A stretch of 35,128 nucleotides of DNA, taken from positions 1 through 35,128 of the forward strand of contig JALSHB010000004.1 of the NCBI GenBank assembly GCA_026982475.1. Reading direction: 5' to 3'. Below the pieces are notes generated by a model. It was not told the DNA's origin. It saw only the letters and a list, made by a program, of their open reading frames with translations, and did not search any database. A program made the position numbers and the translations under genes. The stretch comes from Chromatiales bacterium. Its GTDB lineage: Bacteria > Pseudomonadota > Gammaproteobacteria > SZUA-152. This document shows positions 1 to 9,779 of this stretch, piece by piece; position 1 is the first letter of the stretch, and every line of letters starts with the position of its first letter.

Positions 1-3000
1 GCATGGCGTGGTCGAGATTGGTGCCGTCGGCGGCGGTGTAATAGGCGTAAGTGGTCGAGCCGATGCGGCCTTCCACGGCCAGTGGGGAGTCGACGCGCAC
101 CAGATTGTTATTGGCATAGGTGTAACGGAAAGTACGGCCGCCCCAGTCGGTAATGCGGGTGATGTGTTGATCGCCGTTATCGTAATGGAAGGTCAGGCGG
201 CGGTTGAAGTCGTCTTGTACGGAGGCGAGTTTGTCGCCCGCGTAGTTCATGCGCAGGGTGTTGCCGTTGCGGTCGATTATGCTTAGCAGGCGGGCGGTGG
301 TGCCGAGCTTGTTGCCGTATGCGTTCGTGAGCGTAGAGGGCTTGAGGGTGCCGGATACGCCCTCAAAAATGAGCGTCAATCCATTTTTTTCGCGGATGCG
401 GTAGTTACCGTTGCTCAGGCGTTGAGCCCGGACATAAATACCCTCAGGGTTGGTCAGAATTGTGCCTACATGTACGCCATACGTCGTGCCTTCCACGGAA
501 AAGGTGTTGGTGCTGGCGGTGCCGTCCACCCAAATGACGCGGTCAACACTGCCATTGTCGTCGGTGAAGAATTTCAGGTAATGGTTGAAGCTGTGGGTCC
601 AGCCGTAGCCTAACGGGCCGTCCTTGCGGACATGGGAGTTGTAGAAGCGCTCGAAGACGATGTTCAGCCCACCGCGGCCCTTGAGGTCGATGTCCCGCTC
701 CTGTTGGTACATGTTGCCGGAGACCAGGTTGACGGGGTCGCCGCCGAAGCTGGTGCTGGGTGTCAGGCCGGTGCCGGAGCCGTTGCCCAGGTTGATGACG
801 GGCGCGGTGAAGCTGCTGGTGGGGGCGCGGAACAGTTCGTTGAATGCTGGCTGGGGCGTGAGATTTTGATAACCGGTGTTGCGGGCGCTTTCATAGATCA
901 GGGGGACGGGGGTTCTGAGGGTACGACCGCCGCCGGCAACGTAGCGGCCGGAGATGGTGAAGCCTGCGGCATATGGGCGGGTAGCTTCCTTTTCTGAAAC
1001 CCATACGGCACCCAGCCAGTTATCGTAATGAATTAGACAGCTAGGCAGCGTGATTTTGGAAAATTTCTGCTCAAATAAATAGTTGAGTTTGTTTTTGTGA
1101 TTAGTGGAGTAGTTGAGATTTGTGGGACAACCCTGATTCAGCTTGGCCTCCACGTCTGTTTTACTGGTCAGGATGACCACTGAGTTATTCGGCTGGTCGT
1201 TGGCGAATTGTATTCCCCGTACTGTGCTTACTGCATCCAGGTAGGCAACCTCCTGCCAGATGTAAGCTTCGTAGGCGGAGGCGGAAAAACCGCTGAGCAG
1301 GAAAGGGGCGAAGTTAAATGCGCCGTCGTTAATGTCTGTGCTAATGGATGTTGCACGTGGTACATCGATTAGAAGTCCTCCCCGGGATATTGCAAAGGGC
1401 AGGTCGAACAGGTAGTTCACCTTCATTGCGGTGGAGGTCAGGCCGATGTGATTGTCGCTGGCGCCAGTTGCGTTATGGAGTAGACCGATCACAGTGTTGG
1501 CTTCGGTGATATAGCGCATGTATTTGAGGCCTACGAGGTGAAGGTATTCACCCAGGGTTTCGTCCTGCAAGTCATTCGGTTCCGGGGTGGCGCCGACAGT
1601 ATTCAGCAGCCTGGCGGCACGCTCTTCCAATAAACGGTCGGAGGCTTGAAAGGCATAGGCTTGCAAGGCATGGTAGTTGTGGCCGCCGATGCTGCGATAG
1701 TTAGCGTTATTGACGGTTTTGTTGCCATGGCGGATGGTAATGCCGAGTTGATTGTTGCCGACACAAAAATCGACTGCGCGGCGAATGCCTGCCGGAGTCT
1801 TGTCTACACCTTCCAGCATGAATATGGCATGCACATTGGCGACATTGCAGGGGATAGATTCGCCTTCCCAGTTGCTGTTGATCCATCTTTGGTCGGTGGG
1901 CGTTACGCCCTTGAACGACAGGGTAAGACGCCGGGTAGCCAGTGTTGGCATGTCGAGGGTGAGCTTGGGGACTAATAGGTCATCGGCCTTATTTCTGATC
2001 ACAAACTCCGCCTGAATACGATGGGCCGCCGGTAATGCCGCGGTATCGGATCGGTCGCTGCCAGCCCAGTCCTTAAAATCCTTTACTTTATAGGGCAGGG
2101 TGCTGGGCAGGAGGTCGATGTCCCGTTGCACAATGGTGCCCCGGTAGCCGCCGCCGTGTTCCAGGGATCTGCCCAGTGCTGTTTCTATCTGATCCCGCAG
2201 GGCCTCGTGGGGCATCACCGTGGTGCGGGTGCTGAGATAATCGGTGTAGTCGAATTGAAAGTCGGGGATGTCGGCCACTGTGGTGCCGTCGGTGTAGGTC
2301 ATTTCCTTGAAACTGGGATCCAGCGGAATCCAGTGAAAGCCGCTGTTGTCGCTGCCGGAACCCCGATAGTTGTTGTAAGGCACGCAGACTTCCGTCCAGA
2401 TATGGATGAGCGTATTGGTATCTGATGCGGGTACTCTGGTGTATCGCAGCCGTTCTTTTGCTGCTTCAAATGTCTTGATGCCCAGCCAATCAAGGTAGCG
2501 GTTATCTCCATCCTGAAACTGAATTTCCCCCAACACATACCGTGCCGGATACCCGGATACACGCATCAGCGCAATCAGCAGCGATGCCTGATCCGTGGCG
2601 TTGCCAGAGCCACTTTTCAGGGTGGCGAGGGCGCCTTTGAGTGAGCCGAAATAGAGCTGGAATTCGATATTGTTTTTGATCCAGGCATAGATCTTGAGCG
2701 GGGAATGATCCAGCTCTTCAGCCAGGGCCCGAATATCGGGATCCGTGATATCGACTTCCGGCAGGGCCGAGGCGGTATCGGCGGTGACATAACCGCAACT
2801 GGCGGCCTCATCGAGCGGGGTGTGAATGGGGGCGGCATGGGCGGTGGCGATGCCCATGGCCTGTAACAGCCCATCACCAAACCCGTCAGCGGGAAACGCA
2901 TCGCGGGTGGCTGTCGTGCCGGACTGTTTTATTGCCGCCAATGGCGCGGCCGGTGCGGCATAGGCCGGTGGTGGCGCATCGGGAAAATCGTCCGGCGTCA

Positions 3001-3634
3001 GTGTGGTGGGTTTGCCTTCGACGACCGTCGGCTGGGGCTCGCCACGCACGCCGATGCGCGGCGGGTGCAGGCGCTGAAAGGTTTGTTGGGCGCGAGCAAT
3101 GGCCTGGGCCTGTGATGCAGCCGTGGCATGGGTGACGGCCGAGATGACCGCTTTCACCTCATCAAAACGCTGTGCAATCAGTAATGCCTGCTCGGAATCC
3201 TGCATGCCGTGGTCGGCCAGCCAACGTTCGGTTTCTTCGCGCAGGGTCTGAAATTCAAGCTGCTTGGCGGCCAGTTGCCGATGGATGTGTTGGGCGGATT
3301 GCGGGTTGGCTTGCGACAGTTTATCCAGTAGTTGCCGGGTATCCTCCAGGTGATGATCGAGCGTTGCACTCAGCTCATTGGCCCGGTCAGGTTTGCCCGT
3401 CGCCAGCCAGGCGCCGGCAACCCGCTGGCGCAGGGTCTCCGGGTCTAGCACGGCGGCTTTTGTTTCAGCGGATTTTTCGGATTTCTCTATGGCGGCAGCT
3501 GGCGCGGGTGAAGTACTGGCGTGAGGGGCGGAGGTGTCTTCGTGCCCTGGCAGCCCAAGGGTAATGGCCGCGACCGTGATGGCGACTGTGAAGAGAACCG
3601 CCGCCGTAATCTGGAACTTGCGATTTTTCCGCAT
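1..3634 (-). CDS. Transglutaminase-like / RHS-repeat surface protein, partial (C-terminus beyond window)
   Basis: The frame is open from ATG at 3634 to the left edge, over 1211 codons with no stop; I checked its phase at several points. The start has AAGGGA about 10 bases upstream. Residues 7-28 are a hydrophobic anchor or signal, followed by an Ala/Gln/Glu-rich, probably helical stretch to about residue 190. A transglutaminase-like core lies at about residues 290-445: the His of HIWTEV is H411 and the Asp of WIPLDPS is D439. The expected nucleophile Cys is Ala346, in SGNATDQASLLIAL, so crosslinking activity is doubtful. From about residue 960 a DUF6531/RHS section begins (GGDPVNLVSGN), followed by RHS-type YD repeats (FHYDNGDQHITRITD). 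RHS proteins form large beta-shells and often carry a variable C-terminal toxin, which here would lie off the window. It is divergent from the secreted proteins downstream. Function unknown; export across the inner membrane is likely. Confidence 0.85.
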   Translation of the reverse strand, partial: MRKNRKFQITAAVLFTVAITVAAITLGLPGHEDTSAPHASTSPAPAAAIEKSEKSAETKAAVLDPETLRQRVAGAWLATGKPDRANELSATLDHHLEDTRQLLDKLSQANPQSAQHIHRQLAAKQLEFQTLREETERWLADHGMQDSEQALLIAQRFDEVKAVISAVTHATAASQAQAIARAQQTFQRLHPPRIGVRGEPQPTVVEGKPTTLTPDDFPDAPPPAYAAPAAPLAAIKQSGTTATRDAFPADGFGDGLLQAMGIATAHAAPIHTPLDEAASCGYVTADTASALPEVDITDPDIRALAEELDHSPLKIYAWIKNNIEFQLYFGSLKGALATLKSGSGNATDQASLLIALMRVSGYPARYVLGEIQFQDGDNRYLDWLGIKTFEAAKERLRYTRVPASDTNTLIHIWTEVCVPYNNYRGSGSDNSGFHWIPLDPSFKEMTYTDGTTVADIPDFQFDYTDYLSTRTTVMPHEALRDQIETALGRSLEHGGGYRGTIVQRDIDLLPSTLPYKVKDFKDWAGSDRSDTAALPAAHRIQAEFVIRNKADDLLVPKLTLDMPTLATRRLTLSFKGVTPTDQRWINSNWEGESIPCNVANVHAIFMLEGVDKTPAGIRRAVDFCVGNNQLGITIRHGNKTVNNANYRSIGGHNYHALQAYAFQASDRLLEERAARLLNTVGATPEPNDLQDETLGEYLHLVGLKYMRYITEANTVIGLLHNATGASDNHIGLTSTAMKVNYLFDLPFAISRGGLLIDVPRATSISTDINDGAFNFAPFLLSGFSASAYEAYIWQEVAYLDAVSTVRGIQFANDQPNNSVVILTSKTDVEAKLNQGCPTNLNYSTNHKNKLNYLFEQKFSKITLPSCLIHYDNWLGAVWVSEKEATRPYAAGFTISGRYVAGGGRTLRTPVPLIYESARNTGYQNLTPQPAFNELFRAPTSSFTAPVINLGNGSGTGLTPSTSFGGDPVNLVSGNMYQQERDIDLKGRGGLNIVFERFYNSHVRKDGPLGYGWTHSFNHYLKFFTDDNGSVDRVIWVDGTASTNTFSVEGTTYGVHVGTILTNPEGIYVRAQRLSNGNYRIREKNGLTLIFEGVSGTLKPSTLTNAYGNKLGTTARLLSIIDRNGNTLRMNYAGDKLASVQDDFNRRLTFHYDNGDQHITRITDWGGRTFRYTYANNNLVRVDSPLAVEGRIGSTTYAYYTAADGTNLDHAM

Positions 3635-3925
3635 AGTTGTTCATTCCCTTGATGCGTTTTTGTCTTTCCGTTGCCTGCCTGGCTGCTTCCGTCAGGCCGG
3701 TATTGGTGCGCGGCAACGGGCGTTTGGCCGAAACATATCACAGGATTTGTGGTGATTTAGCGGTAATATTCACACTTCCCCTGTGTGGCGGGTTGTCGTA
3801 TTTTTTGGGCAACGGAGTGCCGTTATGTTGTGCGAGCCATGTCTGGATATGGAGAGGCAGGTTTGTTACGCAGTGGATCCGAAAGGCTGAATTATTTGAC
3901 CAATAGCAGACAGGGGAGGTTGGCG
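3635..3925. other. Divergent intergenic region between RHS gene and small secreted protein gene
   Basis: This 291-base gap must hold the promoters for both divergent genes. I could not assign a convincing -35/-10 pair to either strand. Open frames cross it but have no ribosome binding site and no recognisable protein. Confidence 0.4.
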
Positions 3926-4306
3926 ATGTTGACGTGTAAGCAATGGAAGAAGAAGGTGCTCCGGTGTTCGGTAGTGGCTTTGTTGGCGCTGGGGGTGGGA
4001 AGCGTGAATGCAGGAACGGTATGGATTGGTGAGGCCAAAGTGGTTCGGACGCTTAGCGACTCAACTGCATTTGGCAACTGCATGGCCTTGCTCAACAAAC
4101 CCCTAAGTGACTTTATCGGCAACTGCCCCGGCAACTGGGTAACTTTCAGCTGCAATGGCACCTATAACAGCAAGGATGCCGGCCAGCGCAAGTTCGAATC
4201 GGCGCAGCTGGCCATGGCGCTGGGCTATCGGGTCAGCCTTGTTGTGGACAATACCAAAAAACACAATGGCTATTGCTATGCGCGGCGGATAGATATCTAT
4301 AAATAG
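3926..4306 (+). CDS. Small secreted cysteine-containing protein, uncharacterised
   Basis: It encodes 126 aa. The ATG at 3926 is chosen over an upstream in-frame ATG at 3785 because AGGGGAGG lies 6-7 bases before it and a clear signal peptide follows (KKK, then SVVALLALGVGS, cleavage near VNA). The mature part is about 100 aa with four Cys (FGNC, GNCPGNW, FSCNG, NGYCYARR), enough for two disulfides. The pattern NWVTFSC, SAQLAMALG, KKHNGYC and RIDIY resembles a family of small secreted hypothetical proteins I recall from Vibrio and Xanthomonas relatives; this is from memory. The fold may be a compact beta-barrel (inference). It is probably monocistronic, since a repeat-bearing gap of 265 bases follows. 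Confidence 0.75.
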   Translation: MLTCKQWKKKVLRCSVVALLALGVGSVNAGTVWIGEAKVVRTLSDSTAFGNCMALLNKPLSDFIGNCPGNWVTFSCNGTYNSKDAGQRKFESAQLAMALGYRVSLVVDNTKKHNGYCYARRIDIYK

Positions 4307-4391
4307 TGATCAGACTGATTTGGCGCAAAGAGACGCTTGGGGGCTGCCCATTGGGCGACGCGGCGCTGGCGGTTATGCAAAACACATAAAG

Positions 4392-4515
4392 ATTCACCAC
4401 AGAGTTCACAGAGGTGCTTCACAGAGGTACGTAGAGTGTTTCGAGTGTTTGTAGAAACACTCAAGCCGAGACTGGTTTTCTCTGTGTTCCTCTGTGCGCT
4501 CTGCGGTGAGTAAAT
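4392..4515. repeat. Imperfect inverted repeat with CACAGAG motifs
   Basis: The left arm starts ATTCACCACAGAG at 4392. The right arm, ending at 4515, reads on the other strand ATTTACTCACCGCAGAG and then CACAGAGG, so the ends pair imperfectly. In the centre GAGTGTTT (4443-4450) and AAACACTC (4455-4462) form a perfect 8-bp stem with a 4-base loop. CACAGAG recurs several times inside. The same 13-base end recurs at 35069. It looks like a palindromic intergenic repeat, not a gene. Confidence 0.7.
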
Positions 4516-4571
4516 TCTGTGGCCAATAAATGATGTTGTTGATGCCGGCTCTGCCGGATTAGGGACAGGCG

Positions 4572-6668
4572 ATGAAACAGGGAACGGAATGCCGAATTTG
4601 CCGGCCCGGGAGGCTGGCGCTTTTATTCATGGCCGCGGTGCTCTGCCTGGGGGTGTTGTCCGGGCTGGCGTCGGCCGCTGCTGTGGATACGGCCCGTGAG
4701 CGGGGCCTTGCCTGGTTGCTGCAGGCGCAGAACCGGGACGGCGGCTGGGGAGCAACACGGGAAACAGCGGCGGACGAGGGCGGCGCGACGGTCGCGGCCA
4801 CTGCCGAGGCCCTGGCGGCCCTGCGTCGTGCCGGTGTCGGTCACGGGGTGGCCTATTCGCGCGGGCTCTCCTGGCTGGCCAATGCCCGCGCCGGCAGCGT
4901 CGATGCCCTGGCACGCAAGATCATCGCCCTGGAGACGGCGGGGCTGGATGCCGGGGCCGCCGGTCTGCCCGCTGAGCTGCTGGCGTTGCGCAATGCGCAA
5001 AAGGGCTGGGGGACGTTCGATGGCTACCAGAACGGTGCGCTGGATACGGCGCTGGCGATGGAGGCGGTGCGTGTCTCCGGTATCGCCTACCCGGACACAA
5101 ATGCCTCTCTTGGCATTCTCCGTAATTTGCAAAAGGCGGGAAATGCCGGCTGGACCTATGGCGCCAAAAGCCAGTCTTCTTCGGGCCATATTTTTCCCAC
5201 CAGTCATGCGCTGGTGACACTCAGTCACTCTCTCAACCGGTATGCCGGCAATGCGACCCATATCCGTCGCGGCGTCAATTGGTTGCTGGGCCGGCAACAG
5301 GCCAATAACGCCTTTCTCGATACTGACGGCATTGTTACGGGTGAAATCCAGCAGACGGCGCTGGCCTTGATTGCCCTGGAGGCCGCGGCGGCGGCCAATA
5401 TCGCCGAGGCGGTGAATGCCGCAACACGGATGGCGGCGGCCCGCGATTTTCTGGCGGCCCGGCAAGATGCCGATGGCGGCTGGAATGGTGATGCCCTGCA
5501 AACGGCGCTGGCCCTGCGCGCCCTGCCGGCCGTGAAGCTGGCGGATGGCGATGGGGACGGTATCCCCGATGTGGTCGAGCCTTTGCTGGGTACCGATGCC
5601 GCGGTGGCCGATGGCTGGCGGCTGGGCCAGGCTGACCCGGACAGCCTGCGGGGACTGTCTTTTGTGCGGGAAGCGCTGGTCAATCGCAATTTCGCCTTTA
5701 CGCCCACCATGAGCGGTGGCCAGGCACCCTACGCCTGGGGCCTGGCGGGCGGGCATTTGCCGCCGGGGATTGCGCTGAATGTGGCAACGGGGCGGCTGGC
5801 TGGCAAACCTTCTGTGGCCGGGACCTTTCCTGTCAGTCTTTCCATTACCGATGCGGCGGTCAACAGTGTGATTGTTCCAGGGCAGATCCGCGTGCTGGCG
5901 GTGAACGAGACCGGCGTGGATACGGACCGTGACGGCATGCCCAGTGTGTGGGAGTTACAGCAGGGGTTTAATCCCACCTACGCAGGTGACGCGGCGGCCG
6001 ATGCCGATGGCGATGGCCTGAGCAATCTGCGGGAGTACCGGAATGGCACCGATCCGCGTTCTTCTTCCGCAGACAGTGATGGTGACGGCATGCCCGACGG
6101 GTTCGAGATATTGCACGGTCTGAATCGTCTCGACCCTGCCGATGCCGGCCTGGATAAAGACGGCGATGGCGTGAACAACCTGGCGGAATACCAGCAGGGC
6201 CGGAACCCGAGCGTGAACGAGGCGGCGGTGTTCGCGGTGGTGTTGATGGGTGATGGTATGGGTGACACGGACAACGATGGCCTGCCGGACAGTTTTGAAA
6301 ACGCCTACGGCCTCGATGTGAACGTGGATGATGCCGACGGGGACGCCGATGGTGACGGCCTGAGCAATATCGATGAATACCGTCGCGGCACGCGCCCGGA
6401 CAGGGCGGACACGGATGGCGATGGCTTGTCCGACGGCTTTGAGGTGCGTCATGGCTTCAATCCGCACAATCCGGCCGATGCGGCGCAGGATGCCGATGGC
6501 GATGGCTTGAGCAATCTTCAGGAATCGCAGTGGGGCAGTGATCCCGGAAAGACGGACAGTGATGCCGATGGTGTGACGGATGGCGCAGAGGTGGGCGCGG
6601 GCAGGAATCCGGCGGTCAATGAGGCGGCGGTGATGCGGCTGCTTTCCGGTGACAGGGGGAATCCATGA
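4572..6668 (+). CDS. Secreted protein: terpenoid-cyclase-like toroid, putative Ig domain and Ca-binding aspartate repeats
   Basis: It encodes 698 aa; AGGGA lies 6 bases before the ATG. Residues 1-36 are a signal peptide (LALLFMAAVLCLGVLSGLASA). Residues about 40-320 hold prenyltransferase/squalene-cyclase-type helical repeats, with QW-like motifs such as QAQNRDGGWGA and QDADGGWNGD. The DxDD acid motif of squalene-hopene cyclases was not seen, so this is likely a structural or binding toroid, not a cyclase. Residues about 363-443 look like a putative Ig (He_PIG) domain (LPPGIALNVATGRLAG). Ten DxDxDG-type thrombospondin-3/EF-like calcium motifs are present, one at 325 and nine from about 449 to the end, in units such as DADGDGLSN. 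The phrase NPSVNEAAV/NPAVNEAAV occurs twice. The stop overlaps the next start (ATGA), so the two are translationally coupled. Role unknown, probably extracellular and calcium-stabilised. Confidence 0.8.
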   Translation: MKQGTECRICRPGRLALLFMAAVLCLGVLSGLASAAAVDTARERGLAWLLQAQNRDGGWGATRETAADEGGATVAATAEALAALRRAGVGHGVAYSRGLSWLANARAGSVDALARKIIALETAGLDAGAAGLPAELLALRNAQKGWGTFDGYQNGALDTALAMEAVRVSGIAYPDTNASLGILRNLQKAGNAGWTYGAKSQSSSGHIFPTSHALVTLSHSLNRYAGNATHIRRGVNWLLGRQQANNAFLDTDGIVTGEIQQTALALIALEAAAAANIAEAVNAATRMAAARDFLAARQDADGGWNGDALQTALALRALPAVKLADGDGDGIPDVVEPLLGTDAAVADGWRLGQADPDSLRGLSFVREALVNRNFAFTPTMSGGQAPYAWGLAGGHLPPGIALNVATGRLAGKPSVAGTFPVSLSITDAAVNSVIVPGQIRVLAVNETGVDTDRDGMPSVWELQQGFNPTYAGDAAADADGDGLSNLREYRNGTDPRSSSADSDGDGMPDGFEILHGLNRLDPADAGLDKDGDGVNNLAEYQQGRNPSVNEAAVFAVVLMGDGMGDTDNDGLPDSFENAYGLDVNVDDADGDADGDGLSNIDEYRRGTRPDRADTDGDGLSDGFEVRHGFNPHNPADAAQDADGDGLSNLQESQWGSDPGKTDSDADGVTDGAEVGAGRNPAVNEAAVMRLLSGDRGNP

Positions 6669-7270
6669 AGAATAAAGGGTCAATCATCGTTGTCTTGTTC
6701 ATCGGCTGGGCGGCCGGGGCCGGGTCGTGGCACTTCTTCGTCGGGGGTCAGGGCGCCGTCAGTGAGCAGGGGATGGCGGGTACGCTGTCTTCTGTATCCA
6801 ACCCGTTGGCTGGCGGGGAGGGGGGCGAGCGGCTGGCTGTTTCGCCGCAGCCTGTCGGGTCGGTGGATCTGCCGGGGGATTCCCGTCAGGCTGCCTTGCC
6901 GCCGGCGGTTCATGAGGTGCCGCCGGACATGTCCGCGTTTCTGCTGGAGGGTGTGGATGAGGCGGGGTTTTCTGCGGATGATGGTGTGGAGCAGGATACC
7001 GGCGAGTTCATCGATGCCGATGATCCGCGGGCCTATGTTGCCTACTTGAATGCCCACTCAGACGGCGATACGGTGCAGGATACCGGTGAATTCATCGATG
7101 TCGAGAACCCATCGGCATATGCAGGCAGTGACTCTCCGCCCCGGGACACCGGCGAGTTCATCGATGTCGATGATCCGCGGGCCTACGCGGCGTACTGGGA
7201 CGGGCTGAGCGATGGCGTGGTGCGCGATACGGGCGAGTTCATCGCGATCGACGCAGGACTGGTGCCCTAG
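6665..7270 (+). CDS. Membrane-anchored protein with four DTGEFI repeats, uncharacterised
   Basis: It encodes 201 aa. The ATG overlaps the previous stop by four bases and has AGGGGGA upstream. Residues 5-26 form one hydrophobic segment (IIVVLFIGWAAGAG) with a short basic N-terminus, so the rest is probably periplasmic. Residues 30-105 are low-complexity, rich in Gly, Ser and Pro. The C-terminal half has four copies of DTGEFI at residues 111, 139, 161 and 188. Three are followed by DADDPRAY, DVENPSAY or DVDDPRAY; the fourth is degenerate. Spacing is 28, 22 and 27 residues. I do not recognise a named family. Coupling to the toroid/aspartate-repeat gene suggests a partner or anchor role (inference). 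The acidic repeats could bind calcium or serve as a docking peptide. Confidence 0.75.
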   Translation: MKNKGSIIVVLFIGWAAGAGSWHFFVGGQGAVSEQGMAGTLSSVSNPLAGGEGGERLAVSPQPVGSVDLPGDSRQAALPPAVHEVPPDMSAFLLEGVDEAGFSADDGVEQDTGEFIDADDPRAYVAYLNAHSDGDTVQDTGEFIDVENPSAYAGSDSPPRDTGEFIDVDDPRAYAAYWDGLSDGVVRDTGEFIAIDAGLVP

Positions 7271-7326
7271 GCCACTGGCCGGTCATTTTCCACAAAGACG
7301 CCCCCTTTCCAAGTGGCTGCCGGGGC

Positions 7327-7346
7327 AGGGGCAGTCCCCTCTTTTT
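7327..7346 (+). terminator. Probable weak intrinsic terminator after DTGEFI gene
   Basis: AGGGG, CAGT loop, CCCCT, then CTTTTT. The stem is only five base pairs, but it lies 57 bases after the stop and before the groE promoter. Confidence 0.5.
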
Positions 7347-7389
7347 GTTCCGCTGCGATGAAATCCGGCTGCGATATTGTCTTCTTCCC

Positions 7390-7417
7390 TTGATTTTCAC
7401 ACATTCATCACTATTAT
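7390..7417 (+). promoter_or_regulatory. Candidate sigma-70-type groESL promoter
   Basis: TTGATT at 7390-7395 and TATTAT at 7412-7417, 16 bases apart. The -10 box abuts the CIRCE operator, the usual layout for HrcA repression. CCCTTGATT also partly resembles a heat-shock sigma-32 -35 box, so dual control is possible. Confidence 0.55.
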
Positions 7418-7443
7418 TAGCGCTCACTCAACGCGAGTGCTAA
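7417..7443 (+). promoter_or_regulatory. CIRCE operator (HrcA binding site)
   Basis: TTAGCGCTC, nine bases, then GAGTGCTAA. This matches the consensus TTAGCACTC-N9-GAGTGCTAA with one difference in the left arm. It lies 80 bases before groES. HrcA bound here represses groESL until heat shock; hrcA is not in the window. Confidence 0.93.
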
Positions 7444-7523
7444 TTTCATCCCCTTTGCGGGCCGATGTGCGGCTCGTGGAAAACTCTTTTGTAGTAACAC
7501 CTGTAAATTTGAGGAGATAGTAA

Positions 7524-7814
7524 ATGAACATTCGTCCTTTGCATGATCGCGTGCTGGTTCGCCGCATGGAGGAGGAGACCACCACCGCTGGTGGTATCGT
7601 CCTGCCAGGCTCCGCCGCCGAGAAGCCCAATCAGGGCGAAGTGCTGGCCGTGGGCAATGGCAAGATCCTGGAAGATGGCAGTGTTCGCCCCATGGACGTG
7701 AAAGTCGGTGACAAGGTCCTGTTCGGTCAGTACGGCGGTACCCCCGTCAAGGTCGACGGCGAAGAGCTGCTGATGATGCGCGAAGAAGACATCCAGGCCG
7801 TTATCGAAGACTGA
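7524..7814 (+). CDS. groES: Co-chaperonin GroES
   Basis: It encodes 96 aa, the usual GroES length, with GAGGAGA ahead of the ATG. The protein opens [18 protein letters not shown]. The mobile loop is [14 protein letters not shown], which contacts the GroEL apical domain; the roof and end motifs ([14 protein letters not shown] and EDIQAVIED) are intact. It forms the heptameric lid of the GroEL folding chamber in the cytoplasm. It is first in a two-gene operon controlled by the CIRCE site upstream, with groEL 71 bases downstream. Confidence 0.98.
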   Translation: MNIRPLHDRVLVRRMEEETTTAGGIVLPGSAAEKPNQGEVLAVGNGKILEDGSVRPMDVKVGDKVLFGQYGGTPVKVDGEELLMMREEDIQAVIED

Positions 7815-7867
7815 TTGGCGGCGCTGAACGCGCTCCCGCAACTGATCTGTTTTACCCAAAATATTAG

Positions 7868-9538
<1,671 letters not shown>

Positions 9539-9577
9539 GCAGCTCCTGCCCCGGCTGTCACCAGCCGAGTGTGAAAG

Positions 9578-9607
9578 GCCCCGCCGGGAGACCGGCGGGG
9601 CTTTTTT
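9578..9607 (+). terminator. Strong intrinsic terminator of groESL
   Basis: GCCCCGCCGG, GAGA loop, CCGGCGGGGC: a perfect ten-pair GC stem followed by six T. Confidence 0.95.
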
Positions 9608-9779
9608 ATATCTGCCTGGGGCATCACGATGGCTTGCGTGGCGGTCTCAAGCCGCTACTGCGGGGCAGCTTGTTGTATGGAAACGGCTCGATCGTGCTAG
9701 CCTGAATGTTATCGACCCGGCTGAACACGACAGGGTTAGTTTCCGGTTAATGCAAATCTGTGAGCAATGGAGGTATGTA

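Noticed and set aside
1-3634. Many short open frames on both strands suggesting a decayed gene
   Set aside because: One minus-strand frame stays open from 3634 to the left edge and gives a coherent transglutaminase-like/RHS protein.
4392-4515. CRISPR array
   Set aside because: Repeat units are short, irregular and lack spacers of constant length.
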